The position numbers and the translations under genes were made by a program. 64,000 nucleotides of DNA, from positions 1 to 64,000 of the forward strand of contig DPCJ01000116.1 in assembly GCA_003516705.1 (NCBI GenBank), given 5' to 3'. This DNA comes from Prolixibacteraceae bacterium (GTDB taxonomy: Bacteria > Bacteroidota > Bacteroidia > Bacteroidales > Prolixibacteraceae). Position 1 is the first letter of the stretch; each line of letters starts with the position of its first letter. The notes beneath the pieces were generated by a model. The model was given only the letters and a program-made list of their open reading frames with translations, was not told the DNA's origin and searched no databases. Shown here piece after piece: positions 17,838 through 26,097 of this stretch.

Positions 17838-17914
17838 ACCGCAAAGACACGGAGGCGCAAAGAAACCCAAAAAAATGAGTGTTTTAATTCTCTGCGTCTT
17901 TGCGTCTTTGCGGT
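17838..17914. repeat. Imperfect inverted repeat of the CCGCAAAGAC type
   Basis: ACCGCAAAGACAC at 17838 pairs with the GTCTTTGCGTCTTTGCGGT arm ending at 17914, enclosing an AT-rich centre. It fills most of the gap before rhaA, so any rhaA leader would carry this hairpin. It is probably a small dispersed element. Confidence 0.5.
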
Positions 17915-17929
17915 AAAAAGAAAGCTAAT

Positions 17930-19195
17930 ATGAACAAACAAAGAATACAACAAGCCTACCAACTGGCCAAAGAACAATATGCTGAATTGGACATCAACAC
18001 CGATGAAGTGTTGGAAAAGTTGAAGGAAGTGGTGATTTCGCTGCATTGCTGGCAAACCGACGATGTGGGCGGATTTGAAACTCCCGATTCATCGTTGTCG
18101 GGTGGTGGAATTCAGGCTACGGGAAATTATCCCGGAAAAGCCCACACGATTCAGCAGATGCGCGACGACCTTGAAAAGGTATTGTCGCTGCTGCCTGGAA
18201 AACAACGGCTGAATCTTCATGCTATTTACGGCGATTTTCAGGGCGAACACATCGACCGCGACCAGATTGAACCCAAACATTTTCAAAGCTGGATTGACTG
18301 GTGCAAAACCCATGGAATCGGGATGGATTTCAACGCCACTTGTTTTTCACATCCGCGTGCTGCCGATGGTTACACGCTTTCGTCGAAAAACGAGGAAAAC
18401 CGCAAATTCTGGGTGGAACACGTAAAACGCTGCCGTAAAATTTCAGCAGAAATTGGTAAACAATTGGGCTCAGCCTGTGTGCACAACATTTGGATTCCGG
18501 ATGGTTCAAAAGACACACCGATTGACAGAAATGGTTACCGTGTAAACCTGAAGAAATCGCTGGATGAAGCCATGAAAGTAAAATATCCGGGCGAGTGGAT
18601 GAAAGACGCCGTGGAAAGCAAACTTTTTGGAATTGGCGTTGAGTCAATGACGGTGGGTTCGCACGATTTTTACCTCGGTTATGCCATCAAGAATAATACG
18701 CTGATTTGTCTGGATAACGGGCATTTTCACCCCACTGAACAGGTAGGTGATAAAATTTCGGCCTGTTTACAGTGGGTTAACGAGGTTTTGCTGCATATAA
18801 CCCGTCCAATCCGCTGGGACTCTGACCACGTGGTAACTTTAAACGAAGATGTTCAGTTGATTGCTTCTGAAATTGTCCGCAACAATTTTCTGAGCCGGGT
18901 TAAAATCGGTCTCGACTTTTTTGATGCTTCTATTAACCGCATTGGCGCTTATGTTATTGGTACCCGGGCTGCGCAAAAAGCTTTTATGATTGCCATGCTC
19001 GAACCAACAAGAACCTTAATCGAACTTGAAGAAACGGGAAAAAACTTCGAAAGACTTGCAATGCTCGAAGAACTCAAAACCAAACCTTTCGGAGCAATCT
19101 GGGATTACTGGTGTTTGCAGGAAGGCGTTCCGGTTGGTGAAGCATATATTGCAGAAATTCAGCAATATGAAAAGGAGGTACTTATAAAACGATAA
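17930..19195 (+). CDS. rhaA: L-rhamnose isomerase
   Basis: RhaA converts L-rhamnose to L-rhamnulose in the cytoplasm using divalent metal ions. The 421 residues match the family length (E. coli 419). Recognisable segments include SLHCWQTDDVGGFE near residue 40, DFNATCFSHPRAADGYTLSS, HNIWIPDGSKD, ESMTVGSHDFYLGYA, CLDNGHFHPTE (metal ligands) and IRWDSDHVVTL. The ATG at 17930 gives the family N-terminus; the upstream extension lies inside the repeat at 17838-17914. It ends the rhamnose group and is followed by a clear terminator. No rhamnulokinase or aldolase gene is in the window, so the lower pathway must be encoded elsewhere or replaced. Confidence 0.95.
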   Translation: MNKQRIQQAYQLAKEQYAELDINTDEVLEKLKEVVISLHCWQTDDVGGFETPDSSLSGGGIQATGNYPGKAHTIQQMRDDLEKVLSLLPGKQRLNLHAIYGDFQGEHIDRDQIEPKHFQSWIDWCKTHGIGMDFNATCFSHPRAADGYTLSSKNEENRKFWVEHVKRCRKISAEIGKQLGSACVHNIWIPDGSKDTPIDRNGYRVNLKKSLDEAMKVKYPGEWMKDAVESKLFGIGVESMTVGSHDFYLGYAIKNNTLICLDNGHFHPTEQVGDKISACLQWVNEVLLHITRPIRWDSDHVVTLNEDVQLIASEIVRNNFLSRVKIGLDFFDASINRIGAYVIGTRAAQKAFMIAMLEPTRTLIELEETGKNFERLAMLEELKTKPFGAIWDYWCLQEGVPVGEAYIAEIQQYEKEVLIKR

Positions 19196-19215
19196 GTTTT
19201 CAAATCATTAAAACG

Positions 19216-19260
19216 AAAGGATACTAAAGGCTGAAACAGCATTGTAGTATCCTTTTTTTT
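19216..19260 (+). terminator. Rho-independent terminator after rhaA
   Basis: An 11-bp stem (AAAGGATACTA at 19216-19226 with TAGTATCCTTT at 19245-19255) runs into eight or more T residues. It terminates the rightward rhamnose transcript. Confidence 0.85.
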
Positions 19261-19278
19261 ACTTTTATTGAATAGTAG

Positions 19279-19389
19279 ATGGTTGGCATCATCATCGAAA
19301 CCGATTTGATTTTAGTAACGGCCGACAAATTGCCGGGAAATTTCGACAGGCTTGAAGTAGCCGGGTTTAGCGCAAAAGATAATTATTAA
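19279..19389 (+). other. Short 36-codon reading frame, possible gene remnant
   Basis: An open frame starting MVGIIIETDLILVTADK and ending FSAKDNY follows the rhaA terminator, and its stop overlaps the end of the convergent GH130 gene. It reads like ordinary protein sequence rather than noise, so it may be the tail of a lost gene. I do not recognise it, and without a homologue it should not be treated as a real gene. Confidence 0.25.
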
Positions 19390-20867
19390 ACTACTGATTT
19401 TGAGCTTTTCAACTCATTTAAAAGTTCGCGAACATTTACTGTTGCGTATGTCGATGCGTAATCTGACATGGCATAAGGAATAATCAGATCATCATTTTTA
19501 ATCATCGAACCGCAGGAATATACCACATTTGGCACATAACCTTCTCTTTCTGTGGCATTTGGTACTAATAACGGTGATTTTAATCTTCCAATTTCAATTT
19601 CAGGATTTTGAAGATCAAACAGCGATGCCCCTAACGTGTATTCGCGCATTGGACCAACACCATGGGTAATAACCAGCCAACCTTCAGGAGTTTCGATGGG
19701 TGAGCCTCCATTTCCGATTTGAATTAATTCCCACGGAAATTTGGGCTGCTGCAATAGTTTTGCTTCGCGCCACACATTGATTTTGTCGGAACTGGAGATA
19801 TAATTGTTAAAACCATCCAACCGGCAAAGCATAAAATACTTCCCGTTTATCTTTCGCGGAAAAAGCGCCATACCTTTGTTTTGAGCAATTTCGCCATGCA
19901 GCGGAAGAATATGGAAATGATAAAAGTCCCTGGTGTCTAATAATTTGGGCAAAATGGTAGTGCCATCATAAGCTGTATAAGTGGCGTAGTAAATGGTTTC
20001 GTTGTTATCGTCAGTAAATTTCACAAAACGCGCATCTTCAATTCCGTTTTTCTCGTTAAGCGATACCGGAAATATCACCCGCTCCGAAATGTTGGTATCA
20101 AGCGAAAAATCGAGTTCATAATGTGATGATGCAAGCCAGATAATCTGATTAAAGAGGATTTCTTTATCAATTGAAAGGTGGAGTGACTTTCTGGCTTCTT
20201 TAATACAATCGCGGAGCTCACCGTAAGTAAACTTATCACTTAGTTTATCAAGAATTAAAGCAGATGGAATCAGGGTATTGATATCCTTCATTTCATCCAG
20301 TTTTTTCTTAAAAGATTTTTTATGATAGATATGCCGACGAATGTGTGAAGCCTCTTCCAGCATTTTTCCCACGGGTTCAACTGTAAGATTATTGTTTTTA
20401 TCCAGTACTCCGGTTCTGAAAACAATGGACGAAATGTGTCCTTCACCGGTGGCCCTGAAACTCAGAATCACTCTTTTTTCATCAGTCCCTGTTTCCGATT
20501 GGTCGGGGTGTTCTACGATGGATGGATTAAAAAAAGCAGCCGACTCAATTGAATACTCCATGGTAAAATAGGAACCGATAAGTATCTTTTGAGAAATTTC
20601 AATCGAATTGGGATCAATATCCAACAGCTTAAATAAATGAGAAATCTTATTAAAATGTTTTTCGAAAATCTTTGAAATATTTCTGTGACGCATCGAAAAA
20701 TCCCGTAAAACAGGACTTAAAGCCTGCGATGCTTCAGTCTTCGACATAATCAAAACTGAACGTATGGTATTTAGCGCCCTGTCGTCGCTTGTATATAGAA
20801 AACGGGCGATTACGCGGGAGGCATCGGGACTGAATCTTATATTTTTTCTGTTTACAAAAACCTGCAT
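19386..20867 (-). CDS. GH130-family beta-mannoside phosphorylase/hydrolase
   Basis: A 493-residue cytoplasmic enzyme (no signal peptide) of the five-bladed beta-propeller GH130 family, whose members phosphorolyse or hydrolyse beta-mannosides. The strongest marks are GNGGSPIETPEGWLVITHGVG followed by MREYTLGASLFD, and the C-terminal GYVPNVVYSCGSMI and DLIIPYAMSDYASTYATVNV. It carries about 100 extra N-terminal helical residues compared with short GH130 enzymes, a feature of longer oligomannan-type members. The ATG at 20867 is chosen over an adjacent TTG. Its own substrate is not readable. The GT4 fusion protein at 23515-25761 is a possible metabolic partner. Confidence 0.85.
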   Translation of the reverse strand: MQVFVNRKNIRFSPDASRVIARFLYTSDDRALNTIRSVLIMSKTEASQALSPVLRDFSMRHRNISKIFEKHFNKISHLFKLLDIDPNSIEISQKILIGSYFTMEYSIESAAFFNPSIVEHPDQSETGTDEKRVILSFRATGEGHISSIVFRTGVLDKNNNLTVEPVGKMLEEASHIRRHIYHKKSFKKKLDEMKDINTLIPSALILDKLSDKFTYGELRDCIKEARKSLHLSIDKEILFNQIIWLASSHYELDFSLDTNISERVIFPVSLNEKNGIEDARFVKFTDDNNETIYYATYTAYDGTTILPKLLDTRDFYHFHILPLHGEIAQNKGMALFPRKINGKYFMLCRLDGFNNYISSSDKINVWREAKLLQQPKFPWELIQIGNGGSPIETPEGWLVITHGVGPMREYTLGASLFDLQNPEIEIGRLKSPLLVPNATEREGYVPNVVYSCGSMIKNDDLIIPYAMSDYASTYATVNVRELLNELKSSKSVV

Positions 20868-20977
20868 CAATTTTAGAATAAGTATTTTTTCTAAAGGTAG
20901 TGGCTTATATTGAAAATGCGATAAATATTTGAATTAGTTTATATTAATCGATTTTCTAAAGCATGAATATACTTTCG

Positions 20978-20985
20978 TATCTTTG
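20978..20985 (+). promoter_or_regulatory. -7 box TATCTTTG of the HMA-AraC gene
   Basis: An exact TAnnTTTG match. Transcription would start near 20992, leaving a leader of only about 15 nt before the TTG at 21008. This supports the TTG start, because the next ATG (21029) would cut away the first strand of the HMA-like domain. No copy of the ten-site motif lies upstream. Confidence 0.6.
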
Positions 20986-21007
20986 AAACCGGATCGCATT
21001 GTTAATT

Positions 21008-21568
21008 TTGAAACTATTTATCAAAAATATGGTCTGTGTACGCTGCCAGATGGTAGTGAAAACTGAACTTGAAAAACTTGGGTTGCATTATACTTATGTA
21101 AAAATCGGCGAAGCCGATGTTGTTGAAGAATTGCTGCCCGAACAACTTGGAAAACTCAATACTGGCTTAAAAAAAGCCGGACTGGTTTTAATGGACGATA
21201 AAAAAAGCATTCTTGTAGAGAAGATAAGAAGCGCAATCATTGAACTTGTGCATTTCACCGAAGATCAGATTAAAGTTAACCTTTCCGATTTTTTAAGCGA
21301 AAAACTCGAATACGATTACACCTATCTTGCAAATCTCTTCTCTGAAATGAATGGCGTTACCATCGAAAAATTTTATCTGACGCACAAAATAGAGCGGGTA
21401 AAGGAATTGATCGTTTATGGCGATTTAAATCTTTCGGAAATTGCCTGGAAAATGCATTATAGCAGTGTAGCCCATCTTTCAAACCAGTTTAAAAAGTTTA
21501 CAGGAATGACTCCTTCGCATTTTAAAATGCTCAAAGGCAAAACGTTGGATTCGCTTAACGATGTGTGA
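21008..21568 (+). CDS. AraC-type regulator with N-terminal HMA-like CxxC domain
   Basis: A 186-residue protein with two parts. Residues 1-65 resemble a heavy-metal-associated (ferredoxin-like) domain: KLFIKNMVCVRCQMVVKTELEKLG, with the CVRC pair where HMA proteins bind metal. Residues about 75-180 are an AraC DNA-binding domain (LYNLSEIAWKMHYSSVAHLSNQ-type helix-turn-helix, then FKKFTGMTPSHFK). It therefore looks like a metal- or redox-sensing transcription factor. The TTG start at 21008 is preferred because relatives begin directly with the KLYIKNMVC strand. Its stop codon overlaps the first copy of the ten-site promoter motif. Proximity and the direct-repeat layout of the motif make it my candidate regulator of that regulon. 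Confidence 0.8.
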   Translation: MKLFIKNMVCVRCQMVVKTELEKLGLHYTYVKIGEADVVEELLPEQLGKLNTGLKKAGLVLMDDKKSILVEKIRSAIIELVHFTEDQIKVNLSDFLSEKLEYDYTYLANLFSEMNGVTIEKFYLTHKIERVKELIVYGDLNLSEIAWKMHYSSVAHLSNQFKKFTGMTPSHFKMLKGKTLDSLNDV

Positions 21569-21633
21569 ATAATGTAAACATTAACCAGAATTTTGTAACA
21601 AACCCCTTTCACAGATTCACGAATTTTACTTTG
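21563..21633 (+). promoter_or_regulatory. Regulon site A, upstream of the radical SAM gene
   Basis: GTGTGAATAATGTAA (21563-21577), a 16-bp gap, then TGTAAC (21594-21599). At the standard 21-bp distance is GAATTTTA (21621-21628); a slightly better -7-like TTACTTTG lies at 21626-21633. It points to the gene starting at 21662 and overlaps the stop of the HMA-AraC gene. Confidence 0.8.
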
Positions 21634-21661
21634 TAACAGGTTGCCTTTTAAAAAGTAAAGA

Positions 21662-23158
21662 ATGAACATCCTTTTAGTTTACCCAAAGTGCCCCGATTCC
21701 TTCTGGAGTTTTAACCATGCATTGAAGTTTATTTCGAAAAAAGCAGCAGTGCCGCCACTTGGGTTGATTACAGTGTCGGCCATGCTTCCGGCTGAATGGA
21801 ATAAAAAACTTGTTGACATGAATGTTACGGTTCTTGATACCGACGACATTCTGTGGGCCGATTATGTTTTTATCAGCGCCATGTACATTCAAAAAGAATC
21901 GGTGAGAAAAGTAATTGCGGAATGTAAAAAATGGAGCACAAAAATAGTGGCTGGCGGCCCGCTTTTTACACAGGATTTCCCCGATTATCCCGAAGTCGAT
22001 CACTTTATTTTGAATGAAGCCGAAATTACCATGCCTTTCTTTTTGGCTGATTTAAACACCGGGAATCCGCAAAGGGTTTACGCCACCGAAGAATTTGCCG
22101 ATCTGTCGAAAACCCCGGTGCCCGATTTTCATTTATTATCGGCAAAAGATTATGCCTTTATGAATATTCAGGTTACACGGGGATGCCCGTTTTCGTGCAA
22201 TTTTTGCGAAATTACTTCGCTTTTAGGGCATAAAGTACGTATGAAAAGCACCCGCCAAATCATCAGCGAACTGGATGCTTTATATGATAATATAAAATGG
22301 CGTGGACCGGTTTCGGTTGTGGATGACAATTTTATAGGCAACATAAAGGAAGTAAAATACAACCTGTTGCCTGCCATGAAAAAATGGATGCAGCAGCATA
22401 AATATCCGTTTACCTTTACTTTTGAATCTTCAATAAATCTGGCCGACGATAAAGAGCTGATGACGCTGCTTGTTGAATCGGGATTTAACGGGACCTTTAT
22501 CGGTATTGAAACTCCCGATGAAGAGTCGCTTCATTATTGCAATAAAACACAAAACAAAAACCGCGATTTGCTGGGAAGTGTAAAGAAAATTCAGCAGGCC
22601 GGAATACAGGTTGCAGGAGGTTTTATTGTTGGATTCGACAGCGATACACCCACCGTTTTTCAACGGCAAATCGATTTTATTCAGCAAAGCGGAATTGTTT
22701 CGGCAATGGTTGGTTTGCTAAACGCCCCGAAAAACACCAAACTTTACAAACAACTTGAAGCAGAAAACAGGCTAACCACTGATGCCACCGGAAACAACAC
22801 CGATTCGTCGATGAATTTTATACCTAAAATGGACCGCAACGAATTGCTGGATGGCTACCACAATATTATCAGGAGTATATATTCCACAGGGTCGTATTAT
22901 AAAAGGGTAAGGCAATTACTGCTCAATTACAACCAGGTTTACAAATCGCGGAACAAAATCAATCTTACCCTGGTTCGGGCTTTTTTTAAGTCGATGCTGG
23001 TTATCGGATTTATCGAAAATGGAAGAAGGGAGTACTGGAAATTAATTTTCTGGACATTGTTTAACCGCCCAAAGTTAATGGTTGACGCACTTACATGTAC
23101 AGTTTACGGGTACCACTTCCGCACGGTTTACGGATTACGAAACAAAAATAATTCATAA
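21662..23158 (+). CDS. B12-binding-domain radical SAM protein with DUF4070-like tail
   Basis: This 498-residue iron-sulfur enzyme has three parts: an N-terminal cobalamin-binding-type Rossmann domain (about 1-145, MNILLVYPKCP, then SAMYIQKESVRK and KIVAGGP), a radical SAM barrel with the cluster motif CPFSCNFC (Cys175, Cys179, Cys182), and a C-terminal helical domain like DUF4070 (about 370-498). Relatives include methylases of hopanoids and other lipids. The actual substrate cannot be named. It is the first gene after regulon site A and is followed at 12 bp by two small genes and then the GT4 fusion, so it probably belongs to a stress-induced envelope or polysaccharide pathway. That pathway role is inference. 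Confidence 0.88.
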   Translation: MNILLVYPKCPDSFWSFNHALKFISKKAAVPPLGLITVSAMLPAEWNKKLVDMNVTVLDTDDILWADYVFISAMYIQKESVRKVIAECKKWSTKIVAGGPLFTQDFPDYPEVDHFILNEAEITMPFFLADLNTGNPQRVYATEEFADLSKTPVPDFHLLSAKDYAFMNIQVTRGCPFSCNFCEITSLLGHKVRMKSTRQIISELDALYDNIKWRGPVSVVDDNFIGNIKEVKYNLLPAMKKWMQQHKYPFTFTFESSINLADDKELMTLLVESGFNGTFIGIETPDEESLHYCNKTQNKNRDLLGSVKKIQQAGIQVAGGFIVGFDSDTPTVFQRQIDFIQQSGIVSAMVGLLNAPKNTKLYKQLEAENRLTTDATGNNTDSSMNFIPKMDRNELLDGYHNIIRSIYSTGSYYKRVRQLLLNYNQVYKSRNKINLTLVRAFFKSMLVIGFIENGRREYWKLIFWTLFNRPKLMVDALTCTVYGYHFRTVYGLRNKNNS

Positions 23159-23170
23159 AAAATAAATATC

Positions 23171-23302
23171 ATGTCGAAAGCTAAAGAAGGAAAAGAGAGA
23201 AAGAATAACAAAAAGGAAGCTGTAAAAAGCCTGAAAGAGAAACGAAGTTTTAAGGCTGCCAAAAAAGCTGAGAAAAATGGGGTAGGAGCAATTTCAGTAT
23301 AA
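23171..23302 (+). CDS. 43-residue lysine-rich basic microprotein
   Basis: A short frame beginning MSKAKEGKERKNNKKEA and ending NGVGAISV. About a third of the residues are lysine or arginine, with regularly placed Glu and Ala, giving a single charged helix. It lies 12 bp after the radical SAM gene, and its TAA shares one base with the ATG of the next gene (TAATG), a typical coupled arrangement that supports it being real. Such basic peptides often bind nucleic acid or ribosomes, but no function is assigned. Confidence 0.6.
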   Translation: MSKAKEGKERKNNKKEAVKSLKEKRSFKAAKKAEKNGVGAISV

Positions 23303-23496
23303 TGGAAAATAAATATAAAGAAGGCTCAACAATTTGCGCAATCGTTAATCCAACTCAAAAACTGCTTATCAGGCGTTATGTTGCCAAAATTTACTATTGT
23401 AAAATTCAAGAAGATTTAACGCATAAAGAGCTGGTTTTTTTTGAACGTGAGCTTATGCACTGTCCTGATGAAAAATCAGATAATCAGCTTGTTTAA
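23302..23496 (+). CDS. Small conserved-looking hypothetical protein
   Basis: A 64-residue soluble protein starting MENKYKEGSTICAIVNPTQKLLIRRYVAKIYYC and ending in an acidic tail. I recognise the pattern from Bacteroidota hypothetical proteins (a KEG-ICA-NP...L-IRRY...IYYC core) but know of no function. Two cysteines (positions 12 and 33) and the basic, tyrosine-rich strand suggest a small beta fold. It is coupled to the lysine-rich microprotein upstream and lies 18 bp before the GT4 fusion gene, so all four genes after regulon site A probably share a transcript. Confidence 0.65.
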   Translation: MENKYKEGSTICAIVNPTQKLLIRRYVAKIYYCKIQEDLTHKELVFFERELMHCPDEKSDNQLV

Positions 23497-23514
23497 GCAT
23501 TATAAACTAAAAAA

Positions 23515-25761
23515 ATGAAGATAGCATATATCGCCACATATCCGCCACGCGAATGTGGTATTGGTACTTTTACAAATAACCTGTTTACATCGATGCTGAT
23601 TGAAAATAATGGCACTAAAGACAGGAATGAAGGTTTTATTGTTGCTTTAAACGACAACGACCTGTCTTATAAATATCCCGATGAAGTTAAAGTCAACATC
23701 AGGCAGGATCATCAGGAGGATTATCTGAAAGCGGTAAAGTACATCAATTTAAGCGGTGCCGATCTTTGTGTTCTGGAACACGAGTTTGGTATTTTTGGCG
23801 GACAAAGCGGGGTTTATATTCTTCCCTTGCTGCACCGGCTCGAAGTTCCGCTGATTGTAACATTGCATACCATTCTTAAAACGCCTTCGTACAACGAAAA
23901 AGCTGTTTTAAAGGAGATTTGTAAAATGGCCAATAAAGTGGTGGTGATGAGTCATAAAGCGGTTCAGTTTCTTACCACAATCTACGATGTTCCGGATGAA
24001 AAAATTGCGCTGATTGAACATGGCGTTCCCGATATTCATTTCAGTCCCGAAAAATCGAAAAAGGAATTCAAACTTGAAAGCAAAAAAGTATTGCTGACTT
24101 TTGGTTTTGTGGGTCGCAACAAAAGCATCGAAACAGTAATTAAAGCATTGCCCGCAATAGTGGAAAAACATCCCAACCTCATTTATATTGTTTTGGGAAA
24201 AACTCATCCGAATGTGGTGCGTCATTCGGGCGAAGAGTACCGTATTTTCCTGTTGCGGCTTGTAAAAACCCTTCATCTCGAAAAACATGTTTTATTTCTG
24301 AATGAATTTATTGACGAGCAGGATTTATTCAAATATTTATATGCCTGCGATATTTATATAACGCCATATTTAAACGAAGCCCAGATTACCAGCGGAACCC
24401 TATCGTATGCTGTGGGTGTTGGCGCCGCCGTGCTTTCAACACCTTACTGGCACGCCGAAGAATTACTGGACGAGGGCAGGGGAAAGCTTTTCAATTTTAA
24501 TGATTCGGAAGGGCTGGCAAAACTGTTAATCGAACTGCTCGATGATCCAAAAGAACTGCATGAGCTAAAGAAAAAAGCAACTGAATATGGTAAAAAAATA
24601 ACCTGGCCAAAAACAGGTGAAAGATACCTGGCGCTTGCCAAAAAAATATTAAACGAAGAACATCAGGTAATTACAGCCCCTGAATCGGAACTCGATTTGC
24701 TCATCCTTCCACCCTTCTCACTAACACACATCAACCGGCTAACCGATGATACTGGTATTATTCAACATGCCAAATTTGGTATTCCAAACTTAAAAGAAGG
24801 ATATTGTCTCGATGATAACTCGCGCGCTTTGCTGATGGTATTAATGGCCTACCGGCAAATAAGCGATAAACGTGCACTCGAATTGTCGCCCATTTATTTG
24901 AGCTACATACATTACATGCAAAATGCCGACGGCACTTTCCGGAATTTTTTGAGTTTCAGCCGCAATTTTTTGGATGAAGTTGGTTCTGAAGATTCGTTTG
25001 GCCGCACCATCTGGGCGCTTGGCTATTTATTGGGAAATGCGCCGAATGATGCTTATTATCAGACCGGGAAACTTGTGTTTTTCAACGCCTCACCTAATTT
25101 CGAAAAACTAACCTCAATCAGGGGAATTGCCAATACAATGATTGGAATCAGTTATTACCTGAAATGCAATCCGGGCGACGATTCGATGACTGAAAGGCTA
25201 AGAAATCTTGCCAATGTTTTAATAAGGCATTACAACGAAAATAATACGCCCGGCTGGAAATGGTTTGAATCACTGCTTGCATACGACAATGGAATTTTGC
25301 CGCTGGCGCTTTTGCATTCGGCTGAAATACTGAATGATGATACAATTACAAAAGCAGCGCTCGAATCGATGGATTTTCTTACAGCACATACATTGAAGGA
25401 CAATTATCTGTCGATAATTGGGAACGAAAAGTGGTACAAAAAGGAGGGAGAACGTTCGGTTTTTGCGCAGCAACCCATCGATGCCATGGCTATGGTTTTA
25501 ATGTATCATCAGGCTTTTCATCTTACAAAAGACAAAGATTACCTGAGCAAACTATATACTTCTTTTTTGTGGTTTCTGGGTGAAAATGATTTGAGAATGA
25601 GCCTCTACGATTTTGAAACACAGGGTTGTTGTGATGGGTTTGAACGTCACGGGGTAAACCGCAACCAGGGAGCCGAGAGTTCGCTAGCCTATTTAATTTC
25701 GCATTTAACTGTATTGCAGGCCTACGAAGAATTTCATAAATCTGATTTGAGACTGGTATAA
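23515..25761 (+). CDS. GT4-family glycosyltransferase fused to a helical barrel domain
   Basis: A 748-residue cytoplasmic protein with two halves. Residues 1-375 are a GT-B glycosyltransferase of the GT4 type: MKIAYIATYPPRECGIGTFT at the start, VIEHGVPD- and LLTFGFVGRNKSIE-like motifs in the middle, and the donor-binding ACDIYITPYLNEAQITSGTLSYAVG region near 280-305. Residues about 390-745 look like an alpha/alpha barrel (LDDNSRALLMVLMAY, MQNADGTFRNF, EDSFGRTIWALGYLLG, NRNQGAESSLAYL), the fold of six-hairpin glycosidases. This joins synthesis with a possible trimming or binding module. With GH130 nearby, a mannose-based glycan or glycoside is plausible but unproven. It is the last gene of the site A group. 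Confidence 0.82.
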   Translation: MKIAYIATYPPRECGIGTFTNNLFTSMLIENNGTKDRNEGFIVALNDNDLSYKYPDEVKVNIRQDHQEDYLKAVKYINLSGADLCVLEHEFGIFGGQSGVYILPLLHRLEVPLIVTLHTILKTPSYNEKAVLKEICKMANKVVVMSHKAVQFLTTIYDVPDEKIALIEHGVPDIHFSPEKSKKEFKLESKKVLLTFGFVGRNKSIETVIKALPAIVEKHPNLIYIVLGKTHPNVVRHSGEEYRIFLLRLVKTLHLEKHVLFLNEFIDEQDLFKYLYACDIYITPYLNEAQITSGTLSYAVGVGAAVLSTPYWHAEELLDEGRGKLFNFNDSEGLAKLLIELLDDPKELHELKKKATEYGKKITWPKTGERYLALAKKILNEEHQVITAPESELDLLILPPFSLTHINRLTDDTGIIQHAKFGIPNLKEGYCLDDNSRALLMVLMAYRQISDKRALELSPIYLSYIHYMQNADGTFRNFLSFSRNFLDEVGSEDSFGRTIWALGYLLGNAPNDAYYQTGKLVFFNASPNFEKLTSIRGIANTMIGISYYLKCNPGDDSMTERLRNLANVLIRHYNENNTPGWKWFESLLAYDNGILPLALLHSAEILNDDTITKAALESMDFLTAHTLKDNYLSIIGNEKWYKKEGERSVFAQQPIDAMAMVLMYHQAFHLTKDKDYLSKLYTSFLWFLGENDLRMSLYDFETQGCCDGFERHGVNRNQGAESSLAYLISHLTVLQAYEEFHKSDLRLV

Positions 25762-25768
25762 AAAAAAA

Positions 25769-25788
25769 GTCCCGCCAATCGGCGGGAC
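25769..25788 (-). terminator. Terminator of the first cold-shock gene
   Basis: GTCCCGCC-AATC-GGCGGGAC, followed on the minus strand by a run of nine T residues. It lies 29 bp past the stop of the leftward csp gene and may also slow transcription from the GT4 side. Confidence 0.8.
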
Positions 25789-25817
25789 AAGATTTTAAAT
25801 GATTATGTTTTTTTAAA

Positions 25818-26009
25818 CTAAGCTAGTTTAACATTCACTGCATTTAATCCTTTTTTACCTTCCTGCAAATCAAAAGTTACTTCGTCATTCTCCCCGATAT
25901 TGTCTTTTAAACCAGATGAATGTACAAAATACTCTTTTGAAGATTCGGTGTCTTTTATGAATCCAAATCCTTTTGATTCATTGAAAAACTTTACTGTTCC
26001 TTTGTTCAT
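25818..26009 (-). CDS. Cold-shock-domain RNA-binding protein 1
   Basis: The 63-residue single cold-shock domain protein binds single-stranded RNA and DNA and acts as an RNA chaperone. It shows RNP1-type KGFGFI (residues 13-18) and RNP2-type YFVHSS (27-32). It is a close paralogue of the second copy at 36966-37157, with roughly 52 of 63 positions identical by eye. Unlike that copy, it has no regulon motif upstream; the 88-bp gap to the PAS gene is AT-rich. A clear terminator follows. Confidence 0.92.
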   Translation of the reverse strand: MNKGTVKFFNESKGFGFIKDTESSKEYFVHSSGLKDNIGENDEVTFDLQEGKKGLNAVNVKLA

Positions 26010-26097
26010 TGTATTAAATTATTAATTGCATGCAAATTACGCTAATATTTTTGTTATTGCATTTTTTCTCTTTTATAATTATTAAATCAGTTGAATA

